A DNA stretch of 64,000 bases from Thermothielavioides terrestris NRRL 8126 (taxonomy: Eukaryota; Ascomycota; Sordariomycetes; Sordariales; Chaetomiaceae), in assembly GCF_000226115.1 (NCBI RefSeq), contig NC_016460.1, positions 4,464,001 to 4,528,000 on the forward strand, written 5' to 3'. Made by a program: the position numbers and the translations under genes. Of the stretch, positions 44,481 to 56,200 are shown in pieces. The notes below the pieces were generated by a model. The model saw only the letters and a list, made by a program, of their open reading frames with translations. It made no database searches and was not told the DNA's origin. Positions within the stretch are counted from its first letter, which is position 1, and each line of letters begins with the position of its first letter.

Positions 44481-45937
44481 CAGGGAAGAGAGAGGAAAAG
44501 TAGGAGTGGCTGCGCAGGACGGGGTCACCGACTCGGGGCCAGCTTGTTGAATGATGGCGGCGGGGTTTGTTGCGAGGCCAGGCAGGTAGGCAAGGGAGGC
44601 AAGTGCCGGGGCTGTCTCGGTGCTGCTGCGAGGTTCAGGTTCGAGCGAGTTTCGGCGATGCGCGCACTGCAGACGGCGGACGAGCTGCCGCGTAACTTGC
44701 TGGCACCTTCCCGACTTCAAAAGCAGCGCAGGCTCCAGCAGTCACGAGGACCGGATGGCCCGCCTGGCTCCTTCCTTCACCTGCCTGTGCCCTCCGCGCA
44801 ACGCACAGGGATACTTCAAGAAGGTGCAAGCCGTCGTGAACCGCGGGTTCTTTCAACATCCCTCGTTTGCCAGCGACCAGCAACCTCAGGCTCATCACAA
44901 GCTGGATGGACGTCAGCTGCCCACCACGAATGCCCAGCAGCGTCCTCGAAGCAACGCCACGACTCGTAGTTATCCCGTCTTCTGTGCGTCAAGCTCCGGG
45001 AATGCAGTCGTAGGAGGACAAAGAGCTATCGACAGCTTGTCTCGGAGCGGGGCCGTCGAGGAAGCAGAGCTCGGGGATGCGACGTGTGCAGGCCGTCGTC
45101 CTTTTCGCTTTGTCAAGCTGCCGTAGGCAGGCTTCCTCAGTCCTCGAGGTCGTTGTCAGAAGTTAAGAGAAAGAGGGAGACGAGAATCAGTGTGGTCTCC
45201 GCCCGGGACCCATCACCCCAGGCAAGCAGCGAGAGGTGGCCACGAGCGGTCACGGAGGGGGAAGTCGAGGAGAGATCGGATCGGTGAGGTCACGAATGGA
45301 TCGGTGGAGTGAAGAGGGTCTGGCAGGGCAGTTGGGAGGCAGAATACGGGATGGCGAAGGCGATGGGGGGGAGGCGCTGGAGTTGGAGCTGGAGCAGCAA
45401 TAGTGTATTGGACGGGGAGGATGATCCCCATACTGTGGGCAGTGAAAACATCCATAGCAGCGGTGGTCATCCATGTGAAGCAAGTGGTTGCGTAGGTAGG
45501 GTGTGTTGCTGCCGTCTTAGTCCTGGTCGCCGCAAAATGCTGCTAATTTACTTTGTCCCTGGTCGATGTCGTTGTCTGGGTGCGCTGCAAGGGGGGTGCC
45601 CGTGCCGCCACCGGCCCTCGCGTGCTCCGCTAACAAGGACACCAAGCAAAGCTCTGGCGGGGCCCTGTTGGGTACTCCCCGCCGGTATGGAAGTACACTA
45701 CAGTACTCCGTACATTACCGGAGACTGTCGTGTGCAATCAGTGGAGGGACGTGCAGGAATGGGTTGCAGATGACTGGTTGGCTCAGTCCCCCCATGCACC
45801 GAACCGCTCCATGACTGCCCCATCCAGCCAGTCGATTCCTCGCTTAGTTACCATGGCAGCCGTCGCTGGTACATACAAACTCGCTTGCGGTTTAGCCCCG
45901 TTTCTTTTTTATACACAGCAATTCGCGGTTATTCTTA
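44481..45937. other. cyclin promoter and start of the repeat-rich region
   Basis: The segment next to the cyclin probably holds a long 5' leader. Plus-strand frames such as 44620-45126 are shadows without domains. The first hairpin-type motif of the repeat region (ACTCCGTAC) occurs at about 45704. Confidence 0.45.
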
Positions 45938-46318
45938 AAGAGGTCCCGCCAAGACTAATTTCGGAACCTGCCGCTTACAAGTATTTACAAATTGCCGCGA
46001 GGGAGCGGGGTCGCCACGACTTCGAGCAACATCAACAACGAAGAATTGCAAAGACTCGTAGCAGCAACTTCGTGAAACCTCAACCAAATTGAAAAAAAAA
46101 GAAAACGAAGTTAACCCGCACCCTAACCTTGACCCTCACCCTAACCATAACCCTCACCCTAACTAGCGGGGGGCTGGCGCCGCCCCCCGCACCCCCGGCG
46201 AACTAACCCGTGGCTAACCCGTGGCGATAGTGCAAACCCCTTGGCGGTCTTGGCGGGGTACTGACGCTGTAAAAACATTGCCGACAATTGGCCGAAATTA
46301 GTCTTGGCGGGACCTCTT
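45938..46318 (+). mobile_element. TIR element copy A with telomere-like core (381 bp)
   Basis: The ends are perfect inverted repeats of about 26 bp (AAGAGGTCCCGCCAAGACTA and on to TTTCGG; mirror at 46293-46318). Inside, from left: a unique ~130-bp segment, a degenerate telomere-like tract at 46113-46164 (units CCCTAACC, CCCTCACC, CCATAACC), a GC hairpin at 46166-46190 centred on GGCGCC, and a right arm. An 11-bp tandem duplication (TAACCCGTGGC) makes it longer than the other copies. It sits between TA dinucleotides in a CTTAAG context. No functional frame was found. Confidence 0.8.
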
Positions 46319-48276
46319 TAAGATCCAGCCAATTCGCGGCCCACGCCGCCCAGTGCCTTGTCCTCTTTGGAGGGGCTTTTCTTTGCACAGCACCTGGGCA
46401 ACGATTCCTTGCTTTCCGGCCTGCGGATTGGCCGGTTCTCGCCACTCACGGATTCATTTCGCCGCAGCAACACCAAGCATCCTTTCGGGCTCTGGCCCAG
46501 TGGGTCAGTGGATCGTCTTCGCAGTGCGCAAGCAGCTTTGTCGTCAGCATTGCCAAATGCATCTCACTTTCCCTCCAGACGGCAGAGGCAACAATTGCGG
46601 ACAAGGCGCAGGCAGCACCAGCACTGGTGAGGCGCCCTGGATGCGACATGCTCTTTTTTTGCCCTTGCTGCCGAGCAACCTTTGCACAATCCCGCATGAT
46701 GCATGCCGTCCTGACAAATACAGATTACACCCTTCTCCCTCGGGTTTCAGCCCATACTGTGTAGTGTACTTCGTACGGAATACACAGTATCCATCACCTT
46801 AGCCCTCTGCTTCATCCGTCCAGCCACCTCCCTCCTGCAAAGGCTTTGTGTGGTACATACGTTGTCTTTCCGTGCTGTGGTACTGCTAGCGAAAGCCCTG
46901 GAAGCCACTTACCGAGTTTGTGAAGTGGATTGTCCGAGGAAGAACAGTTGATCAAAAAGCTTGCAAGGATCACGGACTGAAGATGTTCTGTAATCCATAG
47001 TGTAGTGTACAAAGTACGGAATACACTAATCACAATCTACCACTGGGTACTTACTGCGTCATGTAGCTCGAAAACGGAGCGGGCAACTTGCTATCCGCAC
47101 CATCGGATTCGTTTGGATTCTTTCCCAAATTGCGCTAAAACCGATGGTTTGGCTGCCTCGTGGGGTTGGATTCGCCCCGTCTCTTTTCCTTGACACTTGA
47201 CACTTGACTCTCCACCACCCATTCCCGCACATGAACGAGCATGGCACGAGTCTAACTACGGATACCTACCTAGGTACCTACCAGGTATTATTCACTTCTC
47301 AGCCCATTGTGGGAATCCGGTCCAGCCAGCCATTTGCCGCTTCGCTACTCGTGTTGTGAAAGACATCCAGCACTTACCGTCCATCCCCTTGCGATGGACG
47401 GGAAGAGAGAGGATGGGGCCGGCTGGCGAACCGCGAAGCGTCTCATTGCTGAGACCTGCTCCATGCGAAAGCCAGGGGAGCCAGTCAGAGGGGTTTTCCT
47501 CATGTTGGAAGTTGCGCCGGTCACCCTCAGCCAGCGGAACCAACCTAACACTGCTGCGGATTTCCTTAGCAGTACGGAGTGCACAGTACGGAAGGACCCC
47601 TTAAACCTCGGCCAGGTACTTACCAGGTATGAATCCGTGCTGAAATATCCAATAGTTTGGACCAGGGCGCGCCACAGCCAGTCCTCCCTGAGCAGTGAGT
47701 GAGTGCAACTTTACTCCTGTGCCTTGTCACAAGGCGCATGATGCGGCGCGAAGGATCGGGTCCGTTTCTGGGCCAGGAATGGCATGATGTTCGCACAGTG
47801 CAGCGTTTCTTTTATTGGAGACTCGCATGGCGGCCGGGGGGCTTGCTCAAACGAAAGCCCCCGGGCCTCCTGGTACGCAAGTCTTCCGTAACACGATGCC
47901 ATATCCATCCTCAGCAAGTGCAATCCCAGCGATCGAGGCCCGGAGGTGCAGCCTCTTTTCTTCCGGATCGGCCTGTCAAGAGCTGCATGCCGTTATAGTG
48001 AAGAGGTGGGAGACACACCCGCCATGTCCGCATCTCCCGTCACCTACCCTTTCGAATGCCAGTACGGATTTCAGACGTACGCGTACGGAATATACTCCAT
48101 ACAAGAACTGCAAATAGCGGACCCCTGCCGGTGGCTTGGGGGAGCAAGCCAAAAGGGCTCGGGCTTGGCGGGAGGACGAGGGCTGTCAGTAACGCAGGGC
48201 GTACTGTGTACGTACACCAATCAGGCGGTGGTTAATCCGGTCCACTCGGGCAAGGGGCCAGTGGGGCTGGAGGTTA
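46319..48276. other. gene-poor spacer with short hairpin motifs
   Basis: No gene is supported. Short inverted motifs are seen at 46755-46790 and 46998-47030, and variants near 47570, 48060-48103 and 48201-48217. Confidence 0.5.
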
Positions 48277-48644
48277 TAGAGGTCCCGCCAAGACTAATTT
48301 CGGCCAATTGTCGGCAATGTTTTTACAGCGTTTTTACGCAACCCCGATCGCCAAGGCGTTTGCTCTATCGCCAAGGGTAGTTCGCCGGGGGTACGAGGGG
48401 CGGCGCCAGCCCCCCGCTAGTTAGGATTCGGGTTAAGGTTAGGATACGGGTTAAGGTTAGGGTGCGGGTTATCTTCCTTTTCTTTTTTTTTCGATTTGGT
48501 TGAGGTTTAGTAAAGTTGTTGCTATGAGTCTTCGCGATTTTACATTGTCGATGTTGCTCTAAGTCGTCGCGGCCCGCTCACCCCGTAGCGATTGTAAATA
48601 CTTGTAAGCGGCAACCTCCGAAATTAGTCTTGGCGGGACCTCTA
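48277..48644 (-). mobile_element. TIR element copy B, inverted (368 bp)
   Basis: The same structure as copy A in the opposite orientation: terminal TAGAGGTCCCGCCAAGACTA and its mirror, GC hairpin about 48395-48417, and telomere-like tract 48419-48470 seen here as GGTTAGGATACGGGTTAAGG-type units. It is flanked by TA in a GGT-TA..TA-ACC context. Small indels against A and C show it is not a recent assembly duplication. Confidence 0.8.
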
Positions 48645-49452
48645 TAACCACGACCCCAGTGGGTGCCAGCGTGGCGGGGCTGACCAAGCTTGCAATGTCC
48701 CTTCCAGCCACAGTAGTGTAATTACCGCGTAGATTTCTGTATCGGTAAGTAAGGTATGTGTAATACATCTTCCGTGCGACCCGTTCTTCCGTCTTCCGTG
48801 CCTCCCTCCGTTCGGGAGAGTTGTTGCATTGATCATCCTGCTGCGGCTTGCTTGTGTAATCGGCTCACTTTGGATGGATGAGGTATCCAATCGCACGGCA
48901 CATACGGATCAAGGCACAGAGTGCTGCGTTGTAAGGTAGTTGGTGCGCCGCCTGCCACGGCCCAGCTGTGAAGCGGGCGGCTGCTTTCAACCATCCTGCT
49001 GCCAGACGGTCACCCGCGACCTGACGGGAACAGGCTGTGTCACGTCAGCCACTCCGTACACTACACTTGTTAGTGTACATTACCTGGCACCTCCCAAAAT
49101 TACGTTAACCCGGTCCCGGTTCTTGCGTTAGTGCAGGTACTTTAGTGTAGGTAGTGCGGAATACGCTCCGGAACACGCACGCTCCAGCCAAGGGATGGTC
49201 GGAGTCAGCAGCCCCGGTCAGCCGCGATCTGTGTCATGTCCCATCCTCATCATCCAGCCCCCTCCAAGCCATGGGATTGAAGCGTCGGGTGGACACTCCA
49301 CTCCAGGAGGAGGGGCAAGGATCCTTGTGATCCCGTGGAAGTCAGGCCAACAATTTTCACGACTCCCCCAGCTTGTCGATAGCTGAGGTCTGATCGTGTT
49401 GCGAGAGAACGGCAAGGGTACCACGTTAGTTACTGTGTACGGAATATCTGGG

Positions 49453-49533
<81 letters not shown>

Positions 49534-52500
49534 GCCTGGGCCTCGCGGGCACTCCGCTGGCTGCACAAACTGTCAGGCTCCACAACCGGTGCTTGCGTCG
49601 AGCGAGAAAGTGGTGATGGACCGCTTGTCGAATGGTTGGCTGTTTGCCGGGAGCGGCACTAGGCTGTCGGATTTGAAGCAGTTTTCGGTTGACCGTCCAC
49701 ACACCACTCAATTGGAGTAGAACAAGGCCTCGAAATGGTGCGTCCGTAGCCCAACTAGTGAGGGTTAGTGAACGAGAATGCCTGCAACCCGGAGGGGAAC
49801 CAAGGGACGGATGCGGTGCGCAGCCTGGTCGGGCCAAGCGTTGGTCAGCTAAATAGTGCGTCAAAAGCCCATATGGCATGCGTCGTTGACCGACAATCAC
49901 AATCGTCGTGTTCCGAAGCAACCTGTTTGCCGTAAAGGTTATTGTCTCTGTCCGGTTTGGCGCGAACTTGGAATGCAGGACGGGGCCAGGGCGACAGTGG
50001 TGCCGCCTTTGGTTCAACACCTACGAAGCTCGGTGAAGTTGCAGACGACCTAGTACTCCGCTCCGTACTTGACTCGGGTTAGCACACTGTAATTTATCAG
50101 TCTTGCTGATGCGTCGCTGTACTGTGTAGTGTACGGCAACTCGCGAGAGCAAGCGGAAGGATGGGGCAACTGTCACAAAGTAACGACACGAGTTACTCGG
50201 AAAGAGCGTCGATTCCATGCTACAAACGTGAGTTCCCTCACTCCTGTTGGCGTGTTGTGGGCGCGGGGCTCCTCGCCGACCGGGCCCAAGCGGATTCCAA
50301 CGTTGGTAGCCCTGGAATTCAGCTTCCATCGGGTTTGATGCCCGGGTTCAGGGGGTTCCGGTTGTGGCGGCTGAGTCGACAAACGGATCTCCCCCATCTT
50401 CCAGGAAGGAATAAAGAGCAAGGACGGATGGAGCGACAGAGCCGTCTGACTAGTGTCGTGTAGGTGAGAAAATGGCTCGCTCGGCACGGCGGGTTGTGTG
50501 GCGGTAACAGACGCTACACGTAGTGTACCTCGTATGCATCTTGTTGGGGAGGGGGTTTGTCACACCAGACACGTTGGACCTTTCTCTCGGAGCGGGGGAT
50601 CAACCAAGAACGCGCACCAAACGCTTCACAAACCTGGGAAAACATTAGCACCGTAGGCGAGAGGTTCCGCGGGAACCAGAAACACCGCTGTCTGGCAATG
50701 GTATCACTGCCCGGGACGCGCATGTGCAGACACAGCACGGAGGCCGCGGGCTTGCATGGCCGCCTCCTTTTGGCTTGAGCATCGGCTTAGGTCGCGCATC
50801 TGGTTGGCTGGTTGGCTGGCTGTGAGCGGTGGGCTGCCCGTCGTGCCCGCCTCCCGAAGTTCAGGCGTCCCACTCGGCCAGAACCCCCTCTTGGGCGAGC
50901 CACCCCTTCCTCCTGCAATTCATCATTTCCACAGTCATCCATCCCGGCTGTCGCCCCTTGTCCGCGGCGCATTGTTCGGCAGGTGTTGCAGAGCGAAAGT
51001 CAGCGAAATTCCAGCCGCCCGGGCTCTGAATTAATGGCAAAGGTTCCACGGCCATGCTCAATGAGGGAAAACTGGGCGAATGCCAACGGCCGAAGGAAAA
51101 CCAAAGCGGCCAACGGCCCGCTGCGACGGGGTTGACGAGAAACACGGCTGGTCAGTCCGTGGCGGTCGGGGAGGTAGGAGCGAGGCTGCTATTTTGCGGC
51201 GCCGACGTCACGGCAGAGAGAGGCAATGGTGGCCCCCCGCCGCAATTGGCAGTTGTTCCTCGGTTAACCTGTCGCGACCCACTCCTTCCATTCCAACCTT
51301 ATGTATAACTTAGGAAACAACTACGGTACCTGAACGACTTGGCAGATTGTCTGGCTGTGCAGCGCCATCTTTCCGGCGGCACTGGTTGTCGATGCCTCTG
51401 CACCCCATCAGGTAGTCCATACCCCGTGCACAAGTACCGTCACGTTGTTAAGTCCAAAGGGGAGCGGCCGATCACAGCATGATCCGTACTGTGTAGTTAC
51501 TGGACAACCAGTTCCCGGTTGGATGCGAGTCCAGCCTGCTGCATAGAGAGAATACCAGGTGAGGTCCTCGGCCGAATTTGCACTGCGATTGTCGCAACGC
51601 CGAGACACCTCGACCGTCGCGATGAACAGCGGGAATGAGGCGTCATGTTTCGTCACGCATGGAAAAGGGCGGCGGCAGGGATGGAAAGTGCTGTCAGATT
51701 GTGCGGGCCTTCCTCACCAATGGGTCAACTTGGCGCCGAGACCCCACACAGGAACAGCGCACGCCGGCCGAGCACCGCCGCCCAGCCGGACCCGGCGCAA
51801 TACTGTGTCTTCCGTTGTTCGAAAGTTACCTGAACTCACTTATCAACCAGTTTTTCCGCAGTTAACCAATTTACCTGTACTCTCCGGGAGTGAAGCGCCC
51901 CCCGCAGCGTCGGTTCTGCATCAGATTTAGCTGTCAACTGCATCAACCCATGCGGCTTGCAGCCTTCTACGGGCTTGTCAAGGGCGGGTGCAAGCAAGCG
52001 TTAGTTCCTGATATGGGCGACGGGAGGGAAACGGAATATCCGAGTGATGATGCCGCCTTTCCGTCCATTTGAATTGCAATTTGTTTCCAGTCCACCCGAC
52101 GGTCTCATTGTCCGCCGCCTGCCTCGCACAGTGCCAGAAATTGGTTTCACTTCAAGGGCTCGAACCTGCCTGTCGCCGCAGCCCACACCGGCTGCTTGCG
52201 GGCCAATCACATGCCGATGCTGAGTGCCCACAGAGTAAACTCTTGTGTGGATGGCCCGGCTCTTGATTTCCCGACATGACCAACCCACAGTGCACCCACC
52301 CCTCTCCTCCCCTTTCCCCGATATTTTCTCTTCGGTAAACCGAGGCTGCTGCAATCTTTGTGCTCCTCCTCCACCGTCCGCCACTCTCTCGGGCGAGCCG
52401 TCGGATGATCAAAGGCGCAGTCCTGAGCGATCAAGTATGTCCGTTGGCCCGTCATCAACGCCATCATCAGGGAAGTGGTCGGGCACTGGCACTTTGCGCC

Positions 52501-52883
52501 CAGCTTATCCGAAAACGAACTGTCTACGAAGGTACCCTACCTCCCTGAGCCAAGGAAGCCTGCTCGCCAACCCACCGTGGGTGACTGGAGCGCGCATACG
52601 GAATACACTACAGCATTACGACGCAACAGACCCCATTGGAACCGCCCTCCCGCGGACCGGACGTTATCACCTGATCCGGCGAGCGCTTCCATATCGCAGT
52701 AGATCCCTTCTCAGGAGACGCAATGCATTGGGCAAAAAAGAAGAGGGACAAACCCAGTTAACTGTATCCCGTACCTAGCTACCAATGCACCCCATTACAC
52801 AGTACATAGCCCTCTGGTAACTTACACACGCTCCGTGCATGACGTCCCCGAGTGCATTCAGGTTGTTGAGTGGGTCGTCGTTA
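48645..52883. other. gene-poor spacer
   Basis: No supported gene in 4.2 kb. Repeated short motifs (TACGGAATACAC, GTGTAGTGTAC and relatives) occur at about 49050-49083, 49138-49170, 49430, 50053, 50116, 50513, 51484, 52592 and 52787. A long poly(A) tract lies in the middle. Confidence 0.5.
49455..49532. repeat. 78-nt poly(A) tract
   Basis: An uninterrupted A run immediately after GTGTACGGAATATCTGGGGC. It has almost the same length as the A tract at 7520-7598, with no homologous flanks noticed. Confidence 0.85.
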
Positions 52884-53251
52884 AAGAGGTCCCGCCAAGA
52901 CTAATTTCGGAGACTGCCGCTTACAAGTATTTACAATCGCCATGGGGTGAGCGGGGCCGCGACGACTTCGAGCAACATCAACAACGAGAATTGCAAAGAC
53001 TCGTAGCAACAGCTTCGCGAAACCTCAACCAAATCGAAAAAAAAGAAAACGAAGTTAACCCGTACCCTAACCTTGACCCTCACCCTAACCATAACCCGCA
53101 CCCTAACCAGCGGGGGGCTGGCGCCGCCCCCCGCACCCCCGGCGAACTAACCCTTGGCGATAGTGCAAACCGCTTGGCGGTCTTGGCGGGGTACTGACGC
53201 TGTAAAAACATTGCCGACAATTGGCCGAAATTAGTCTTGGCGGGACCTCTT
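52884..53251 (+). mobile_element. TIR element copy C (368 bp)
   Basis: The same orientation as copy A: AAGAGGTCCCGCCAAGACTA and TTTCGG at the left end, mirror at the right end. The telomere-like tract is at 53060-53109 and the GC hairpin at 53110-53134. It is flanked by TA within CGT-TA..TA-ACG. A frame (KEVPPRLISETAAYKYLQ.. DDFEQHQQRELQRLVATA) runs through most of this copy, but copies A and B break it by frameshift, so it is probably not a conserved protein. Confidence 0.8.
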
Positions 53252-56200
53252 TAACGTCTACCGTTGAGTGTTGACACCTCGACAGTGGAAACGTAGCCGC
53301 CCCACCATGCCGGCCGGCCCTGTGGCCTGAGCACCAACCACATCGTTTCGCATGGGTTCGGGGTCCCACAGCAGCCCGTGCCCGGAGGAATCAGATGTCT
53401 TTCTGGTTGTGCGGACGGAATATGCCGCCTTGCCGCCTCAAGGCCAAGCTGGCCTACAAGTATTGCGGGTGAGAAGCAAGCCATTGTCCGTTCGGTCACA
53501 AGCTCAAACCAAGGCCTGCCATCTGCCTGCAGCAGGTCTCACCGCTCGCAATGCCCTCGCTCTCACTTGCCGCCCTTCTACACTCCGGTGTGTTGCAGCA
53601 AGTGTGTTAGGTTGTTCAGCAAGGCTTCAGACGTGGTTTCCTCTCTTCACCCGTGCAACTTTCCTTTGCTCCGGTACATCAAGGACGTTAGTGGCATGAA
53701 ATCCGTGCTCGTGTACGGAATAGATGTTGATGCCATGTGAGCATCAACTAGGCTCCGGGGTTCAGTGTGGATAGGCTTGGACGGACAGGGGTCGGTGTAA
53801 ATAAATGGCATGAGGCCTTCATATCTTTTGGGTTATCACGGGAACGAAGATGCATCTCTTACACCCATCTCCTCCAATCACCGTCAAGTCCGACGGCAAG
53901 CTATTCTGTCAAATCACTGGACGTCCAAGAAACTGCTACGCGGCGAGCCTCGGTCTACTTGATTGAAGGGAAAACGCCTTCACTGCTAGCTGCTCGACGT
54001 GTGAGCACAGCACACCAGAGGTGACTTGGAATCCCATTGGAAACAGCGAGAACATGAACTCGTACTGGACAGCGAGCCTACCATACGCCAATTGCCCCGT
54101 GATAGTCGCTGTGTTGTGCCGATCCTATGAATCTGCGGTACCGACTATGGCGCCCCAACACTCGACGCCGTCGGCCCTCGTCAGCACAGAACAGACAGTT
54201 GTCAAGAGTGATCCTCATCCGGATTTATATCCAAATGGCCAGCTGAATTCTCAAGCGCAATCGTTACACCCTGACATACCTGTACTTGACCCCTTCTAGG
54301 CTCAATGTGTCCTCAAACTGACCGTGTGGCAGGCATCTAGATGCCAGGCCTTGAACTAGGTAGTGTTCTCGATCTTGGCATGGGCTCAATGCTCGAACAG
54401 CCGCGATGGAATAGCTGGCCGCGGATGAGACACTATGAATGTTCTTCAACAAAAATGCCGCGGCGTTACGATATTCTGATCAGATAGAAAGATGTCTGGG
54501 CACGAGTTGTGCTGCCTCTCGTCATCACTGAACCGATAGCTTCGATCAATTCTTTTGCTCCAGATCCTCCCATGCTTAGGAGCGAGTTTCCTTCTCTTTT
54601 CCTTTCTTTATTGTTAAAAAAAAAGAAAAAGGAAAAGAGAGAGAGGGAGAGAGGGGGAGAGAGGGGGGAGAGAGGGGGAGAGAGGGGGAGGGAGAGCGAG
54701 GGAAAGAGGGCAAGAAGCTGTTGCTAGCAAAATGGCTTGCCATCGGTTTACGGTTCGGCTTGAGTGCCTGGAAACGGGTTCTGGCCTGAAGCGTAGCCTT
54801 TCAGTCTTCTGAGTCAGAATTGATGAAGACTGAGGTCGCTGATATCGGTTGCAACCAATGAGGGCAGTGTTATGGGCATGCCGCTCTCATGTTTCCTACA
54901 CCACCTGATGTTCCTCTGACGCTGATAATCATATGGAATCGGAAGACGTCCACAAAACGTATTTTGATCCAAATGGCGCGACGCTTGGAAGGAAGATGCC
55001 GAACTGCTGGCTGTCTCAGACCAAATGCTACGAGGAGATGTTGAGACGTGAACGGGGTGGAGGGGAAGGCCAAAACATTGTACAGCACCTTGGCAAGCAC
55101 GCAGAAGACGGTTTGAGCTACGGCATCACTGACCAAGCCCGCGTCTCCTCAACGAGCAGCTCGAGTCTGCTGAGAGTGGGCGATGGATCAAACCGTTAGA
55201 ACAGTGCCACTGGTATTGACCTGCTACCTAAAGGAACCATTCTGATCGACCACCTACGATTGTCTAGACTCCTTGGATGACGGTCGCTAGACGCTGTGAA
55301 CCACGATCCAGGGTCGACGAGCACTCAACAGGCGCCAAAGCGGAGTCACATCCTGGCAACATCAATCAACCAGGCTCATAACCTACCCACCATCAGCACC
55401 GCCGTGCGCTGGCGGTGAGGGGGGCTTCGCCGGATCCAGCGGAAGATTGATCGAGAGACGGCTTGGCTTAACCCCTGAAGCCTCGGGGATACGTGTCTAG
55501 CCGTGATCCATCGGATTGGCTCCGACAACCGTCATCATTGGTGGGACACAGAAATGGTCGGACGCAATGGAGTGAGCGCGGTAGCGGACATGCCAGCTCG
55601 TTGGAGCCCCCGCCTGTCTAGGAGTCAGACGACCGCGTACAGACTAACGCACTGCTGGCCCTCGGGCATCCACTCCAGCTTCGCCGAGACCATTAACATC
55701 AATGGGAGTACTCGCGGCCCGGCCCATCAGACCGGCCTCAAAACATCAGCATGGATAATTGGCGGGAGGTGGACAGAGACAGTACCACGATGCCTGCGTC
55801 AAGACGCGATTTCACCTTGTTGACCTTAGCCAACGTGCCCGGACCCGATCTCCGGTCACTGGCCACTTCAGCTACGCGTTGGCAGGCGGAGATTGGCTGA
55901 AGCGGCCATCCCATCTCGCATACACGACGGCGTGCTGTCGGCGAGATGTAGATCGATCTCGGTCGCTAATTATACGAATGGAATGATGCACCATATCCAT
56001 ATGCCTGGCTCCAAGCAGGTGCTTTCTTTCCGACTCGCGTTGCCAGAGCACACCTAGGTGGCTACACCAGGTCATTACCCCGTGATTGGCGCCCGACGCT
56101 GAGCGGCACAAGCAGCTAAAATAACGGTCGTTTTGCCACTCGGGAGCGGCTCAATTTACCTACACTAGTTGCTGAGAATACTCCACGTAGTCAACCAGAT

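Noticed and set aside
52835..53197. 120-codon frame through TIR element C as a transposon protein
   Set aside because: The same region is frameshifted in copies A and B, and part of it simply translates the telomere-like tract.
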